Part shown: in pieces, positions 1-11,171 of the stretch
Position numbering within the stretch: the stretch's first letter is position 1
Layout: the number at the start of each line of letters is the position of its first letter
DNA from: Tubulanus polymorphus
Lineage: Eukaryota; Nemertea; Palaeonemertea; Tubulaniformes; Tubulanidae
Assembly: GCF_964204645.1 (NCBI RefSeq)
Contig: NC_134031.1
Span: forward strand, 18,843,307-18,907,306
Reading direction: 5' to 3'
DNA length: 64,000 nucleotides
Translations under genes and position numbers: made by a program
The notes under the pieces: generated by a model
Database searches by the model: none
Told to the model about the DNA's origin: nothing
Seen by the model: only the letters and a program-made list of their open reading frames with translations

Positions 1-1395
1 CTGGATCCCGAATCATATTTTTATTCAAACCACCTTTAAATCTAAAACTCCAAAACTTATTTTCAAATCGCTGTAGAAGATAGACGAAATTAGATATATA
101 CCGAGGCATTCGCATTCGCAGCTTGAAGAAGAATAACAGAAACACATTCCTCTGCAACATAGTATCAAATAGACACGCTCTTTGGTCTTACAAGGGTTAA
201 AGTCAACGTTTTGAAAGTGCGTGTATATACTGTGTATGTAACGAAAGTGATATTTAAAGGACAATTCCCGGGTGGTTGAAGTTTGCTGTTGCTTTGATAA
301 AAGCGAACGCGATTTTCGGACAGGTTTCGTGCAAATGATGGATGCCAAATTTACAGAAAAACGCTACAGCTTCAGTCGTGCGTGGCTTCAATTTCATTGT
401 TGAAATTTCATAGCCGTCGGAGCCTGACGTTTCGAGCTGACTTCGAGCTCGAGTTATTTTGTAAGGAGTTGGTCTCAGTGGAGTAGTGGAATTCATACTG
501 ATAAAACAGTTTTCTGATTTATTTCAGGGTACGTAGTTTCTACAGTTGAGAGTTTTGAGATAAACCCATTCGACAAAAAGTAAACATTCAAACATTTCTT
601 ACAACCGAGCGTCAAATGAAGCAGTAGGCTACAATTCCTTCAAACGGTCAAATATTTGAATCCAATTAAATTCAAAGCTTATTCAGTATGAAACAAGTAT
701 GAATATCTTGAGTGACAGTATTGCCATATAAAAGATCACGAACCCAGTTCCACAGTAGTGATATTTGACCGAAATGAACTATAATTTCTATTCAAGAGTC
801 AAAATTAACCGATTGTTAACCTAGGATCTGTTCCACATATGGGAGTTCAATCTTTTAATCCTAGAGTCATATTTCAGCTAGTAGAAGTTTGGAGCCTGTC
901 GGATCCTGTGAAGGAGTTTTCTTCGTATTTTGTTTGCGTTGAAATGATGTTTTCAGCGCGATGGTTTTGTTTCTATGATTGCACGGCGCCGGAGCATATT
1001 GTCTACGGTTGGTTATTATATGAGATTAGTTATTGATGAAGTTACAACTCGTCGTCTGTTTCAATGAACATCTCGTTTTTGATGATCATCGATCGATTTT
1101 CTTGTAATCAAGAAATAATTAGCTATTACTTTCACTGCGAGAGCTGCGCGCGGCGATGGCAGCGTGGCGCTATCCGCCATCACAAATAATTCATAGCAGG
1201 CGGCCGTGACGTCATCCGCTCTCTGCTCAATAGGCCTTCCTGATTGGCTAATTACGGTGATGACCACCTGTTGACTCGATGCAGTGTTCCCGGTTAGTTA
1301 TAGCTAAAACACGGAGTAAAGTTACGCAGTAATCTGGGAATGATAAACCGGTCTCTATTCATGTATATGTATCGATTGTCCGTAGATAGCGCAAT
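1..1395. other. No recognised gene
   Basis: No coding region, RNA gene or organised repeat was recognised here. The short open frames on both strands are of chance length and resemble no family I know. A full CRE octamer (TGACGTCA) lies at 1207-1214 in a locally GC-richer patch at about 1140-1215. Intergenic or intronic sequence is the simplest reading. Confidence 0.6.
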
Positions 1396-1398
1396 AAG

Positions 1399-1735
1399 GT
1401 GAAGATATTGCTCCTTCTCCGTAGCACCACAAGGTGAAGATATTGCTCCTTCTCCGTAGCACCACAAGGTGAAGATATTGCTCCTTCTCCGTAGCACCAC
1501 AAGGTGAAGATATTGCTCCTTCTCCGTAGCACCACAAGGTGAAGATATTGCTCCTTCTCCGTAGCACCACAAGATGAAGATATTGCTTCTTCTCCGTAGC
1601 ACCACAAGGTGCAAATATTGTCCCTTCTCTATAGATAGCGCCACAAGGTGAAGATATTGCCCCTTCTCCGATATACAGATAGCACCGCAATATGAAGATA
1701 TTGCTCTTTCTCTGCAGATAGCGCTATAAGGTGAA
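1399..1735. repeat. 35-bp minisatellite, about 9 copies
   Basis: The unit begins ggtgaagatattgctccttc and continues through tccgtagcaccacaa, 35 bp in all. The first five copies are nearly identical. Copies from about 1610 onward are longer and more diverged, carrying an extra 'gatagcgc' type insertion and ending in a partial unit. Because 35 is not a multiple of three, each frame cycles through three peptide phases. This makes long but meaningless minus-strand open frames of up to 116 codons. The gradient from uniform to diverged suggests recent expansion at the left edge. No function can be read from it. Confidence 0.95.
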
Positions 1736-2660
1736 GAAGGTTTTCCACTCCTTGTGGTTCTCGAGGCGAAGGGATATACAAAAACATTATTAACAAAATA
1801 ACCCCTGTACCTACATCCCGCTGCGTGACCGCTACAGGCAAACGGTTCTGATTTCTCTATTCAGTTTGTTTTTTCTCTACCTTACGCATAAAAAGTTTTA
1901 TACAAATTCTAGAATTTTCCCCGAGATATTAATTTCCATCAGTCATACAATAGTTTATTGTTCGACTCTTCATTCATAAGTTGTTAAATGTATTACACAG
2001 CGTGGGCTGTGGCTATATCGCAACGTTTCCTTCGGAGAATGTATAATTCTAACTGTCTAAAAATATCTCGTCACTCATATCTTTGCAAAGTATAGTAAAT
2101 TATGATATCAGATTCGCACACTATGTAAATAAATTCAAACATCCTTCTGACCTAACTTCAAGAAGAACAAATCGCAAATATTTTGTCGAGCGATTTCGTT
2201 TTGAGTTTCACAGTTTATTGCTGCGTATAAACCGTGTCTAGATGTTGTCTTTTGATGGCATTTTCAAACACAATTCACACGATGTTTTCGACGTTATTTC
2301 GCGCAAGTAAAAATGTACCCGTGATCTCATCAAAGACGCTGTCACCTTTGTTTGCACGTCTTCAGTCCGGATGCCGCTTTGCTACTTTAGTTTCTGTGTT
2401 TTTCGTCCAGAAGCTTCGTTCGTGTTCGTTTCAAGGTACCCGCATTGAGCGCCGTATATTTTTGTGCTCACGTTTTGCACGGCGAGATAAAACCAGGTTT
2501 TTGAAGTAGGGATTATACCCGCAGGTTCTCAAAGCTCGAGTGCAAGAAATCGCGATGGAAAAAAATTAATTACACTTTTAAGGCATCATCGCCAGCACGC
2601 AACTAAAGAGCAATCAAATATAAAACTAGGCGGTTTCAAAACCTACACTCAAGTAAGGTT
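1736..2660. other. No recognised gene
   Basis: AT-rich unique-looking sequence. A 91-codon open frame at 2234-2509 (+) has no recognisable domain and an unremarkable composition. Nothing else is supported. Confidence 0.55.
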
Positions 2661-2664
2661 AAAT

Positions 2665-3003
2665 TCGACTGAATCCAGTTACACAGTTGTGTAGGTTTAA
2701 TTTACCCTATGGATCCAGTTCCAAAGTCATGTGGATCTAATTTTACTCCAAACCAATTCCACAATTGTGTGGGTTTAATTTGACTCTGAACACAGTGCAA
2801 CAGTTGTGGCTGCTTGATATGACTCTGAACCCAGTCCCACAGTTGTCTGGGTTTAATTTGACGCACGTCTCATTTGATCCAGTTCTCATGTTATGTGGAT
2901 TTAATTTAACTGTGAACCCAGTTCCACGTTGTGTGGGTTTAATTTGTCGCTGGATCCATTTCCACAGTTATATCAAATTCACTGGATCCAGTTCCACACA
3001 GAG
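2665..3003 (+). repeat. Family A minisatellite array 1
   Basis: About nine diverged units of 38-39 bp. The core reads ccagttccacagttgtgtgg followed by gtttaatttgactctggatc. Units here vary widely (for example ccaattccacaattgtgtgg), so the array is old. Each core contains a short self-complementary segment (ccaca-gttg-tgtgg). The same family occurs in reverse at 4083-4420 and 44865-45205, and in this orientation at 7390-7820 and 11030-11170. The array is called directly from repetition; its origin is unknown. Confidence 0.9.
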
Positions 3004-4080
3004 ATGTTGCCACTTTCACCCAAATGACTACGAGATCTGCACGGCAATCTAAAGCGGATATTTAGCACGCTATAAAATCGCCTGACACGACCGGGAGGTC
3101 GATAGAAACAAGAAATAACATGTCAACAACAAGTCTAGAAATGATTTTATCAGACAAACTAAACCTCTCCGTATCAATTCACAAATATCTCGTCACATCG
3201 CGAATCCCCTGATGACTGATGTAAGCATATGATTTTTTTTTCTGCGTGTCGTATAAAGAAGTCATGATTTATCGGATGACGGGTTATCAGAATTTCCCAC
3301 GACGCCGGCAAATATCAATTATTGGATCAATTCTGTCAACAAGTAGCAGTGGTTTGGCGGTCGTGTGGTCGGCGTGAGTGAGTGAGTGAGTGAGAGAGAG
3401 AGGGGAGGAATGGGGAGTGAGGGTAAAGGGCTGAGGGGGGGGGGGTGAGGTGGGTTTGAGTCAGTGTAGGCTCGTGTAAATAGAATATCCATCAGACACG
3501 AGGAAAGCGACAGTCTTGAAGAATCCACGCAGGACAGACAGCGTCATTCCCGGCTTCCAACCTCAATCTTTCCCCAGCTCCTGTACTCCGTCCTACTCTT
3601 TTCCTTTTCGCATTTCTTATTCTCGCCCCACTCGCTCCCCGCTAGCGAGCTCTTCTCCCTTCCTCGCCCTCTCTTCAGCTTCCTCTCATAAAATGTCAAC
3701 AGTCTTTCAATTAGGGACGCATTCTGGCATGCTAATCGCGTTGTATGTCGACTCTGTAACAGTTTGAATCTATGCGTCGGTTGGTTCTATTCTCTCTATG
3801 AGATTCTCTGTCGATGGCTAATTATCTCTGATTACTTCCTCGTTGATGTCTTAGCGATGTGCTTTTCCGTGTCGGTTTTTTGATTAATGATTCGTCGCCT
3901 CCGCTTGTGTATCGGGTCTCTATCTGAGCTGAGCTGCACGCGTGCTTTCATTTCAACAGCAATAACTAAGTAACGACGAATAAAAAAGTTGACTGCCGTC
4001 ACACTTCAACTAACTGATCCGATACTGTAGGAATTTACAAGCTGGTTAACCCTTTAAACATGGCCTCGTATCGTAATAGA
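3004..4080. other. Non-genic stretch
   Basis: No gene was recognised. It contains a purine-rich simple tract (listed separately) and a pyrimidine-rich stretch at about 3560-3700. An 83-codon open frame at 3516-3767 is serine- and proline-rich only because of that pyrimidine bias. Confidence 0.5.
3370..3452. repeat. Purine-rich simple repeat
   Basis: A gagt tetranucleotide run passes into a (GA)n run and then G-rich sequence with a 9-G homopolymer near 3436. The minus-strand open frame across it (a P/S/L-rich peptide) is a by-product of the bias. It is ordinary microsatellite-type sequence. Confidence 0.85.
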
Positions 4081-4082
4081 CG

Positions 4083-4420
4083 ACTCACAACTGCGGAACT
4101 GGGTTCAGAGTCGAACTAAACCCACACAACGGTGGAACTGGATCCAGAATCAAATTAAACGGACACAACTGTGAAACCTGGTCCAGAGTAAAAACCTATA
4201 CAACTGTGGAACTGGGTCCACAGTCAAATTAAACCCACATAACCGTAGAACTGGGTCCACAGTCAAATTAAACCCACACAACTGTGGAACTGGATCCAGA
4301 ATCAAATTAAAGGCACACAACTGTAGACCTGGGTCCTGAGTCAATTTATACTTAGACAATTGTGAAACTGTTTTCTGAGTCAAATCATACTCACACAATA
4401 CTATGGAACTAGATCAAGAC
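4083..4420 (-). repeat. Family A minisatellite array 2, inverted
   Basis: About eight or nine units of 38-39 bp, reading on the plus strand as cacaactgtggaactgggtc plus cagagtcaaattaaaccca. This is the reverse complement of array 1, about 1.1 kb away in opposite orientation. Several consecutive 39-bp units keep one minus-strand frame open (82 codons, a repeated CGFNLTVDPVPQL-like 13-mer). Arrays elsewhere with 38-bp or shorter units break the frame, so coding use is unlikely. Confidence 0.9.
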
Positions 4421-4924
4421 TTACTTTTAAGATTCGTCATTTTGACGACATTAAATTTCGAAGCAATAAGAAATACATCTCTCACCGATCAATAGCTGTT
4501 CTTTGATGTATGTTTCGGAAGAAGGTCGCACGCGCAATGTGGGATGTGGGTATTTAACGGCGTGCAGGAAGGGGGGAGGGGATGATCAGTGTCTTTACGA
4601 TATTGTTGTGTCTGGAGATGGAAAGCGATCGTGTTCTCTTTGAAGCCCACGGTCTCTGAACACGACGACGATTATCTCGCGCAGACAAACGTGGGTTGAA
4701 AATAACCAAAACATGTTTAATACTATTATCGTAATTTGCATGAATCAACCCACCCGTATTTCGGTTTACGAGCTTGTAACATGATTATTAACTTAATCTC
4801 TAAGCGGAAGAATTTCTTTTTCTCTGTCGAACTGAATCGAACTAGCATGAATGAAAATCCTTTTAGAGGGTAAATCGAAATTCGAAAATGCGGATTACCA
4901 AGATGCAAAAGGGATATAAGTAGG

Positions 4925-5000
4925 AAAAGAGTAATTCCAGGATTCGAACCCGCAATTCTAAGCGCTCAAGTCACCTCTGGCTACTTGAGCAAAACCCCAC
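4925..5000 (-). repeat. tRNA-like element (SINE or tRNA relic)
   Basis: On the minus strand, a perfect pol III B box (GGTTCGAATCC, plus positions 4940-4950) is preceded by tRNA-like sequence with a plausible A-box region near 4980-4992. The plus strand also has an 8-bp inverted repeat, gctcaagt (4964-4971) and acttgagc (4983-4990). No complete cloverleaf could be drawn, so this is not called a functional tRNA. Confidence 0.45.
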
Positions 5001-5920
5001 GAACATTATCGTGTATTCTCTTTTGCTGCCACGGTTTGGAAAAAAAAAACCTCGACTTTTTTTTCAATTAAACATAAAAATTCATTAAGTTTAAAACCAC
5101 CTGTTATCGAAAAAAGAAAGTCGACATTATGAAAACAGTTTTTCTCTTTGCGATAATCTGTTATATCAACCTCTATTTTTAACACCGCGCGTTAGGAATC
5201 AAGATGAAGTTCCAACAGACTTGGATCAGATTTTGAAAACAAACCTGAATGAATTTTCACGCTTTAGTATGATGCGTATATATCATCTCTTACATAGTTT
5301 AGTATTTTTAAGCACCTGTGCCTCTGAGTGGAACTGCTTATATTGTAACGGGCGCGTACCTGTGTTCTGTTCAGCACACTTAGTGAGATGGAATAACACC
5401 TTGAACCAGAATTTTCGAATTCCATCGTGGAAAAATAGATAACATTGATAAAAAGATAATTACGGATAGTTTGCTGTTGATAATGGTGCTATATGATCGC
5501 AATAGCAAACTTTAGGGTTACACAGAGCCTTTCCCGAAACTCCATCTATACAAAACGGAATGAGAATAAGAACTGTTGTTTATTTCCAATTGGAACCTTA
5601 ATACATCTTGGGAATATCTTAAATTCTATGGGCAATATCTCAAATCTGAACTGATTTTTACATTCGTAACATCTGGGTGTAATAGCCTAAGAGCCTTTAG
5701 AAGCTGGGTGCAATAGCCTAGCGTGAAGTTTGTGGTGGGACTTTATTTTGCAGAGACGTTTGTAAGTAATTCAAATTCGTTATTAGTTATTTCGGGGGTT
5801 CATTCTGAACCCGAGGTTAAGTGATGGTCGTACCCCGACACAAAACTCGTACAAACCCCCATATATATACCCTATATATAACTGACAGAGTAATCTACAC
5901 AAATATCATACATAAACATA
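5001..5920. other. No recognised gene
   Basis: AT-rich sequence with no recognised gene. A short near-duplicate (aatagcctaa and aatagcctag, each preceded by ctgggtg) lies at about 5675-5720. Several A- and T-runs are present near 5040-5070. Confidence 0.5.
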
Positions 5921-5923
5921 CAG

Positions 5924-6132
<209 letters not shown>

Positions 6133-6171
6133 ATTACATATTGTTAGATGACATCAATCATAATAAGAGAG

Positions 6172-6195
6172 CAGCAGCAGCAGCAGCAGCAGCAG
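6172..6195 (+). repeat. (CAG)8 microsatellite
   Basis: Eight pure CAG units. They are followed directly by ctaacctag and a pyrimidine/AT stretch ending in ttcag at 6220, which resembles a splice branch site and acceptor. There is no evidence that the CAGs are translated. Confidence 0.95.
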
Positions 6196-6546
6196 CTAAC
6201 CTAGCTCATCATCATTTCAGTAACCCAGGTGGTAAGTGAAACGGTTCCCACTAATTAAACAGACACTTCCCTCCTCTTTCTCTCACTCTCATAGTTACAT
6301 GAGTTATGATAACGAACTCATAGAACCTGCTTTCCTACATTCATGATGAACTATCGAATGAATAATCGAAAGAAAAATTTTCTTTTAATGAATACAAAAC
6401 TAAGCCAGCCTCAGTTGACCCTTCACTTTCTGAGCTCCAAATCTAATTTCGCATCTTGAACGCCGTGTCGCCACTGTCACAGAGCAACATTCTGTTTTTT
6501 AGAGCTTAGAGTCACTGTGTCAACTATCCACTGGTTAACTCTAACC

Positions 6547-6572
6547 AGGGAGGTGGTCACTCCCACCTCCCT
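6547..6572. repeat. Perfect 10-bp-arm hairpin
   Basis: Arms agggaggtgg (6547-6556) and ccacctccct (6563-6572) are perfect reverse complements around a 6-nt spacer, in otherwise unremarkable sequence. It could form a GC-rich hairpin in RNA or DNA. No role is inferred. Confidence 0.85.
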
Positions 6573-7389
6573 GCTCTAACCAACTTTTAAGCAACCGGGC
6601 CCTGATTTTTAACGATAATTCTTTTTTCAAACAATTCGAAAATATCCTATATACTCTCATAAGCTTTCTGGACCCCAAACGCCCTTCAATAGCCTGACTA
6701 CATTAAATCCGCTGAGCAAAACAACAAAAAAACAACTTAAAGAGTATATTCATGTACTTTAGCTTGTGGAAAAGTAACATTTTATCAATTCGTTTTGCTA
6801 CGAGAAGTTCGCTGATTCTACTCACAGTTTCTTACCTTGCACCATCATATCAAGATGCGGATATCTTCACAGGTACCCCCAGCACTCAGTTTCAGTTCTG
6901 TAGCTATTTCGATGTAAAGATTAGTATTGTTTGAATGCCGTTCTTGTTTTGTATGAACAATTTCAGACGGGTTATTACACGGGTTTTTTAATAGTTGGAA
7001 TGTCAGTAAGTGGTTCTCTACGGCAATTATTATCTGGTTGATTTTTCGCCCGGGGTTGGCGCGATTTCGACGAGCCGCCGGATAAACAAAGCTACAACAG
7101 TAACTAAAAGTTCTATTGTCAGAAGGTTACGTTGGTTTTTGTCTCGTTAAAAACGTCTATATTTGAAACTGAAACGGCTCCAACCGGATTCACCTGATAT
7201 ATACCAGAAATTCGTTATCAATGCGCTACGTACTTTTATCTCTGAAAATAACAACAAGGGGTCGAAATCTTTTCTTCCGTCAGAAAGTTTTACAACTCAA
7301 TACAACATAAAGTCGGGGTCTAGTAGTAACAGCGCTTTATTTATTTATCTGCGTGAGAAGAAAGAATAGAATATTTATGACAGTAGATT
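6573..7389. other. No recognised gene
   Basis: No gene or organised repeat seen. Short open frames at 6752-6934 and 7163-7369 (+) are of chance length with no recognisable domain. Confidence 0.5.
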
Positions 7390-7820
7390 TCGAGAATCCA
7401 GTTCCACAGTCGTAGGTTTTATCTTGGAAAGACACTCAGTAGTTCCATGTGGAGGCAGTTAGTTAGTTCCACAGGGGTTTGATGCTGAAATCTGCAGTTC
7501 GATAGTGTGGGTTTAGTTCGATTCAGGATACATGCTCCACAGGGCTTTGACGCTGAACCCAGTTCCGCAGTTGTGGGGTTTGATTTGACTCTGGATCCAG
7601 TTCCACAGTTGTTGGGTTTGATTTGACTCTGGATCCAGTTCCACAGTTGTGGGGTTTGATTTGACTCTGGATCCAGTTCTACAGTTGTGCGGGTTTAATT
7701 TGACTGTAGACCCACTTCCACAGTTGTGCGGAATTAGTTAGTCTCCGGGTCCAGTACCACAGATGACTCTGGATGCACTTCTACTATAGTGCAGGTTTAG
7801 ACTCTTGATCCAATTCACGG
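7390..7820 (+). repeat. Family A minisatellite array 3
   Basis: About nine or ten units. The central ones (about 7565-7720) are nearly identical 38-bp copies of tggatccagttccacagttg plus tggggtttgatttgactc, each carrying a BamHI-type GGATCC. Flanking units are more diverged or truncated. The uniform centre with decayed edges suggests expansion from the middle. The 38-bp period shifts frame at every copy, which argues against coding. Confidence 0.93.
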
Positions 7821-8395
7821 AATTGAGGTACCAATTTACAGTCTTATTTTTATGACCAGCGCAGTTATTGACTGCCGCTGCTGCCGCTGCTTTTCCTTTT
7901 ATCAAACACAAAAATTGATAGAAGTATCGTTTATGTGAACTATAGTTTTTATCACTGAACGCAGTCAGTGTTCTACCGATCTCTGATATTGACAATGTGT
8001 AGACATCGCGTCTATTTACTTGACGTGGATCAATAACAAACGCTTATCAATAAGTCGAAACGCGAAAAGGTAAGAGAATCAAATGATAAGTCGTTATCGG
8101 GGGATAAAACGATACGGTACGGTTTTATTAGCTATCATAAAATTTCGGAATGGTAGCGGCATGTAGATCTATTACACAGAACCAGAGTAGGAGTCTAAAA
8201 AATGATTTTTGGCCGCAATCAAGAAATATAGAATAAAAGGAACATCCGTGTTATTAATTCATCCCGAATGATAGTTTAATTATGACAATATAATTGTCGA
8301 ATTGTGTCTGGAATGATGTATATTGTTATTATTGTCACATGATGTACGCAGTAAGTGCGTCGAACAACGCCGTCTAGCGGTATACAACAGAACTA
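7821..8395. other. No recognised gene
   Basis: AT-rich. A small GCTGCC/GCT-type trinucleotide patch lies at about 7870-7895. Nothing else could be supported. Confidence 0.5.
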
Positions 8396-8401
8396 GACCT
8401 G

Positions 8402-8647
8402 TTCCAGAAAACATGGCTGCCTCCAGTGAGTTGCGATTGAAGTATTCCGGTTCTGGAATATGAATTTGCGAATATCAAACTCTCTACCGGCCGCTTCTAT
8501 CAGGTTTACAGATTATACTATTCCAGAGTAGGTTCTGAGAGTTCTGGTCGAACCGAACGCGCCAGAAGAGAATTCCAGAATTGGCAGGGACCAATCGAAA
8601 CCTACCCTATTCAGTTAGAAAATAAAAGGGATTAATCATTTCTGGAA
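8402..8647. promoter_or_regulatory. Cluster of four heat-shock-element-like 8-mers
   Basis: The octamer TTCCAGAA, or its reverse complement TTCTGGAA, occurs at 8402-8409, 8451-8458, 8573-8580 and 8640-8647. All match the TTCnnGAA core bound by heat shock factors, and near 8445-8464 additional TTC and GAA units flank one. Heat shock factor binds arrays of nGAAn units in alternating orientation; that is established. That this cluster binds it is inference only: no adjacent gene or TATA box was seen. It may instead be a decayed repeat. Confidence 0.3.
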
Positions 8648-10050
8648 TACGTATTTATATATTCGGGTAAAACTATATGATATATGAAAAAGAGGGTTCA
8701 GAACGTCAGAAAACAAGGAAATACATCAAATTTTCTCAGAAAATCAGTTCTGGCACTCGCTTATTGCGAGGAAGGCTTATGACTAAATATCGTCTAGCCG
8801 CAATAATCTCAACTACTTCATATTTTCATTACTTTAATCTAAATCGTAGATAGCGTAGGCGCGAGTCGCGTGTGTACAGACAGTCTGAGAGGAGTGCGCG
8901 ATGAAACTCTTTAAGATGAGATACGTAATCAAGAAGTGTCTGTAAAATGTGTTAATGTTATCGCTCATATCAATGGTATAAACTCGGCGCATATCGAAGT
9001 TATTCATATGGATAAATTTTCAACGTGTTTCTAATATCAACAGCTATGAAAAAAAAATATGGTGATAAAAACCAGCCTCGAAACCTCTCCGTAAGCCACA
9101 GTAATCAGCCGAATTTGACTCCAGATTTCAGATTAGTTAATTTCCAATTTTCTAATCGAGAACCTTAGGAAACCAACCCCTGAAGTCTATTTCATGAATA
9201 AATCCCCGAAACCGCGTGAAATAAAGTAATTCGCTTGATTAGATGGTATTTTTTTAGAATTTATTTCACCAGAAGCCGTTTTCGTTGTTATCTCCGGTTT
9301 TACCTGGTGAAATATCACCTCAGATTCAAATTACCTAATTGAATTTTGAATTCTTCAAAAAAACGAACTCGCGGGATTCGCCGCCATCGGAAAGAGACGG
9401 GAAGCTGAAACTGCGCCGGAATTCGCATTAATTACCCGCAGATTCTATCGGGTTTTTCTCAGAATTTCGCTCGTCGAACGCGAAGTTCCGCAAAGAAGCC
9501 ATATCGCGGTCAAGCCTCCGGCAAAAATGCTCTAACGACTTGAGAAAATTTTCAAGCGAAAAAATAAAAAGAATACGCTCAAACGCAACTGATTAAACTT
9601 GGTTGGGCGGCGCGATTTGAACCGATCGAGGCTTCACTCAGGTAATGGTTGAAGCAAACAGTCATCACCTGTATACGACGATGATTGTCGGTCCTAATTT
9701 TCGACGAAGTAGCTGCTCTCCTGCTCCCCGCACGCACCGACGACACAAATGTTTGTCGTTCTATTAATAAAAGAGCTGCTCTAATGGATCGTTGGTTGCG
9801 CTGGTAAAACACACACGATGCCTGTTGCTGCTTGCTCATGCTCTGAATAACTAACTAAAAACGAAATCTCATCGGTAGCCGCTGCCTGCTTCCGTAACAC
9901 AGGTTGTGCGAAATGTGTCCGCAAACCCATCAAGAACTTTTAAAGAAAGAGTTCGCAATTATGAAGAAAATCTAAGAGTGGAGAAGTTTCGCAAATGTGG
10001 GAAAACGAATATGAGCAATTTTCAAATCATCGGAAACTGCTTTGAAAATG
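8648..10050. other. No recognised gene
   Basis: No gene or organised repeat seen. The 86-codon minus-strand open frame at 9579-9839 has no recognisable domain. Confidence 0.5.
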
Positions 10051-10053
10051 TCT

Positions 10054-10662
10054 GCGAGTCTAAACGTCACTACTCTTAGTTTTGTAAAAAATGGTTCGCA
10101 GAATCGAGTCTTAACGTTACTACTCTCTTAGTTTTGAAAATGGCTCGTAGAATTGAGTCTTAACGTTACTACTCTCTTAGTTTTGAAAATGGCTCGTAGA
10201 ATCGAGTCTTAACGTTACTACTCTCTTAGTTTTGAAAATGGCTCGTAGAATTGAGTCTTAACGTTACTACTCTCTTAGTTTTGAAAATGGCTCGTAGAAT
10301 CGAGTCTAAACGTTACTACCCTCTTAGTTGTGAAAATGGCTCATAGAATCGAGTCTTGTCGTTACTACTTTCTTAGTTTCGAAAATGGCTCGTAGAATCG
10401 AGTCTTGTCGTTACTCTTTCTTAGTTTCGAAAATGGCTCGTAGAATCGAGTCTAAACGTTACTACTCTCTTAGTTTTGAAAATGGCTCGTAGAATCGAGT
10501 CTAAACGTTACTACTCTCTTAGTTGTGAAAATGGCTCGTAGAATCGAGTCTAAACGTTACTACCCTCTTAGTTGTGAAAATGGCTCATAGAATCGAGTCT
10601 TGTCGTTACTACTTTCTTAGTTTCGAAAATGGCTCGTAGAATCGAGTCTTGTCGTTACTTTA
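10054..10662. repeat. 49-bp minisatellite, about 12 copies
   Basis: The unit is ttagttttgaaaatggctcg plus tagaatcgagtcttaacgtt plus actactctc, 49 bp. The first part alternates attgag and atcgag variants. A later block of variants (ctaaacg/accctc, then catag/cttgtcg/tactttc, then tttcg/cttgtcg) appears twice, near 10300-10410 and 10545-10660. This is higher-order structure from multi-unit duplication. One copy near 10410 is 3 bp short. Related copies lie inverted at 25600-25820. Confidence 0.96.
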
Positions 10663-11029
10663 CTCTTTTTTCACTTTTTATTCATAAATGTGAGTTTTAT
10701 CTGCAATTGAATTATAGACAGTCACGTGTCTATATTTCACGCGCTGCTCACTGAGATGAAATGGATCATATTTTAAAGTATTTCAATTATGAATTCATCG
10801 CTTTATTCCACGCTGTCGTTCATACTCTCAGGCAATTAACGACTGTAGTCGTGCGTTTTAATTGCTTTTCACATCCTCAATAAATTCAACCTTGCGGCGA
10901 AATTAGTCGCCTTTTTATCGAGATATTAGGAAAATGCGATTAGCGTAAAAATCATTATTCAAAGAAATAACATTCAGTCCAAAATCTGGTCAAGGTTTCA
11001 TTGTTTTAACGGTGTAGAAATTCCATAGT
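10663..11029. other. No recognised gene
   Basis: AT-rich sequence between two minisatellites; nothing recognised. Confidence 0.5.
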
Positions 11030-11170
11030 AATCGGGTTCAATTTGTTTCTGGATCCAGTTCCACAGTTGTGTGGGTTTAATTCACTCTGGGCCCAGTTCC
11101 ACAGTTGCGTGGGTTTAATTTGACTCTGGACCCAGTTCCACAGTTGTGCGGGTTTAACTTGACTCTGGTT
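11030..11170 (+). repeat. Family A minisatellite array 4
   Basis: About three and a half well-conserved 38-39 bp units with the core ccagttccacagttgtg and the linker gggtttaatttgactctgg. It ends abruptly at 'gactctggttaatctg' near 11170. Same orientation as arrays 1 and 3. Confidence 0.92.
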
Positions 11171-11171
11171 A

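Noticed and set aside
1294-1690. Minus-strand open frames of 82-116 codons with a repeated peptide
   Set aside because: They are products of the 35-bp minisatellite, whose non-triplet period cycles the same sequence through three frames.
1399-1735. CRISPR-like regular repeat
   Set aside because: The units are directly contiguous with no unique spacers, and the genome is eukaryotic.
4150-4398. Repetitive protein with a CGFNLTVDPVPQL-like 13-residue repeat
   Set aside because: The frame stays open only where units are exactly 39 bp. Sister arrays with 38-bp or shorter units break it, so there is no sign of protein-level selection.
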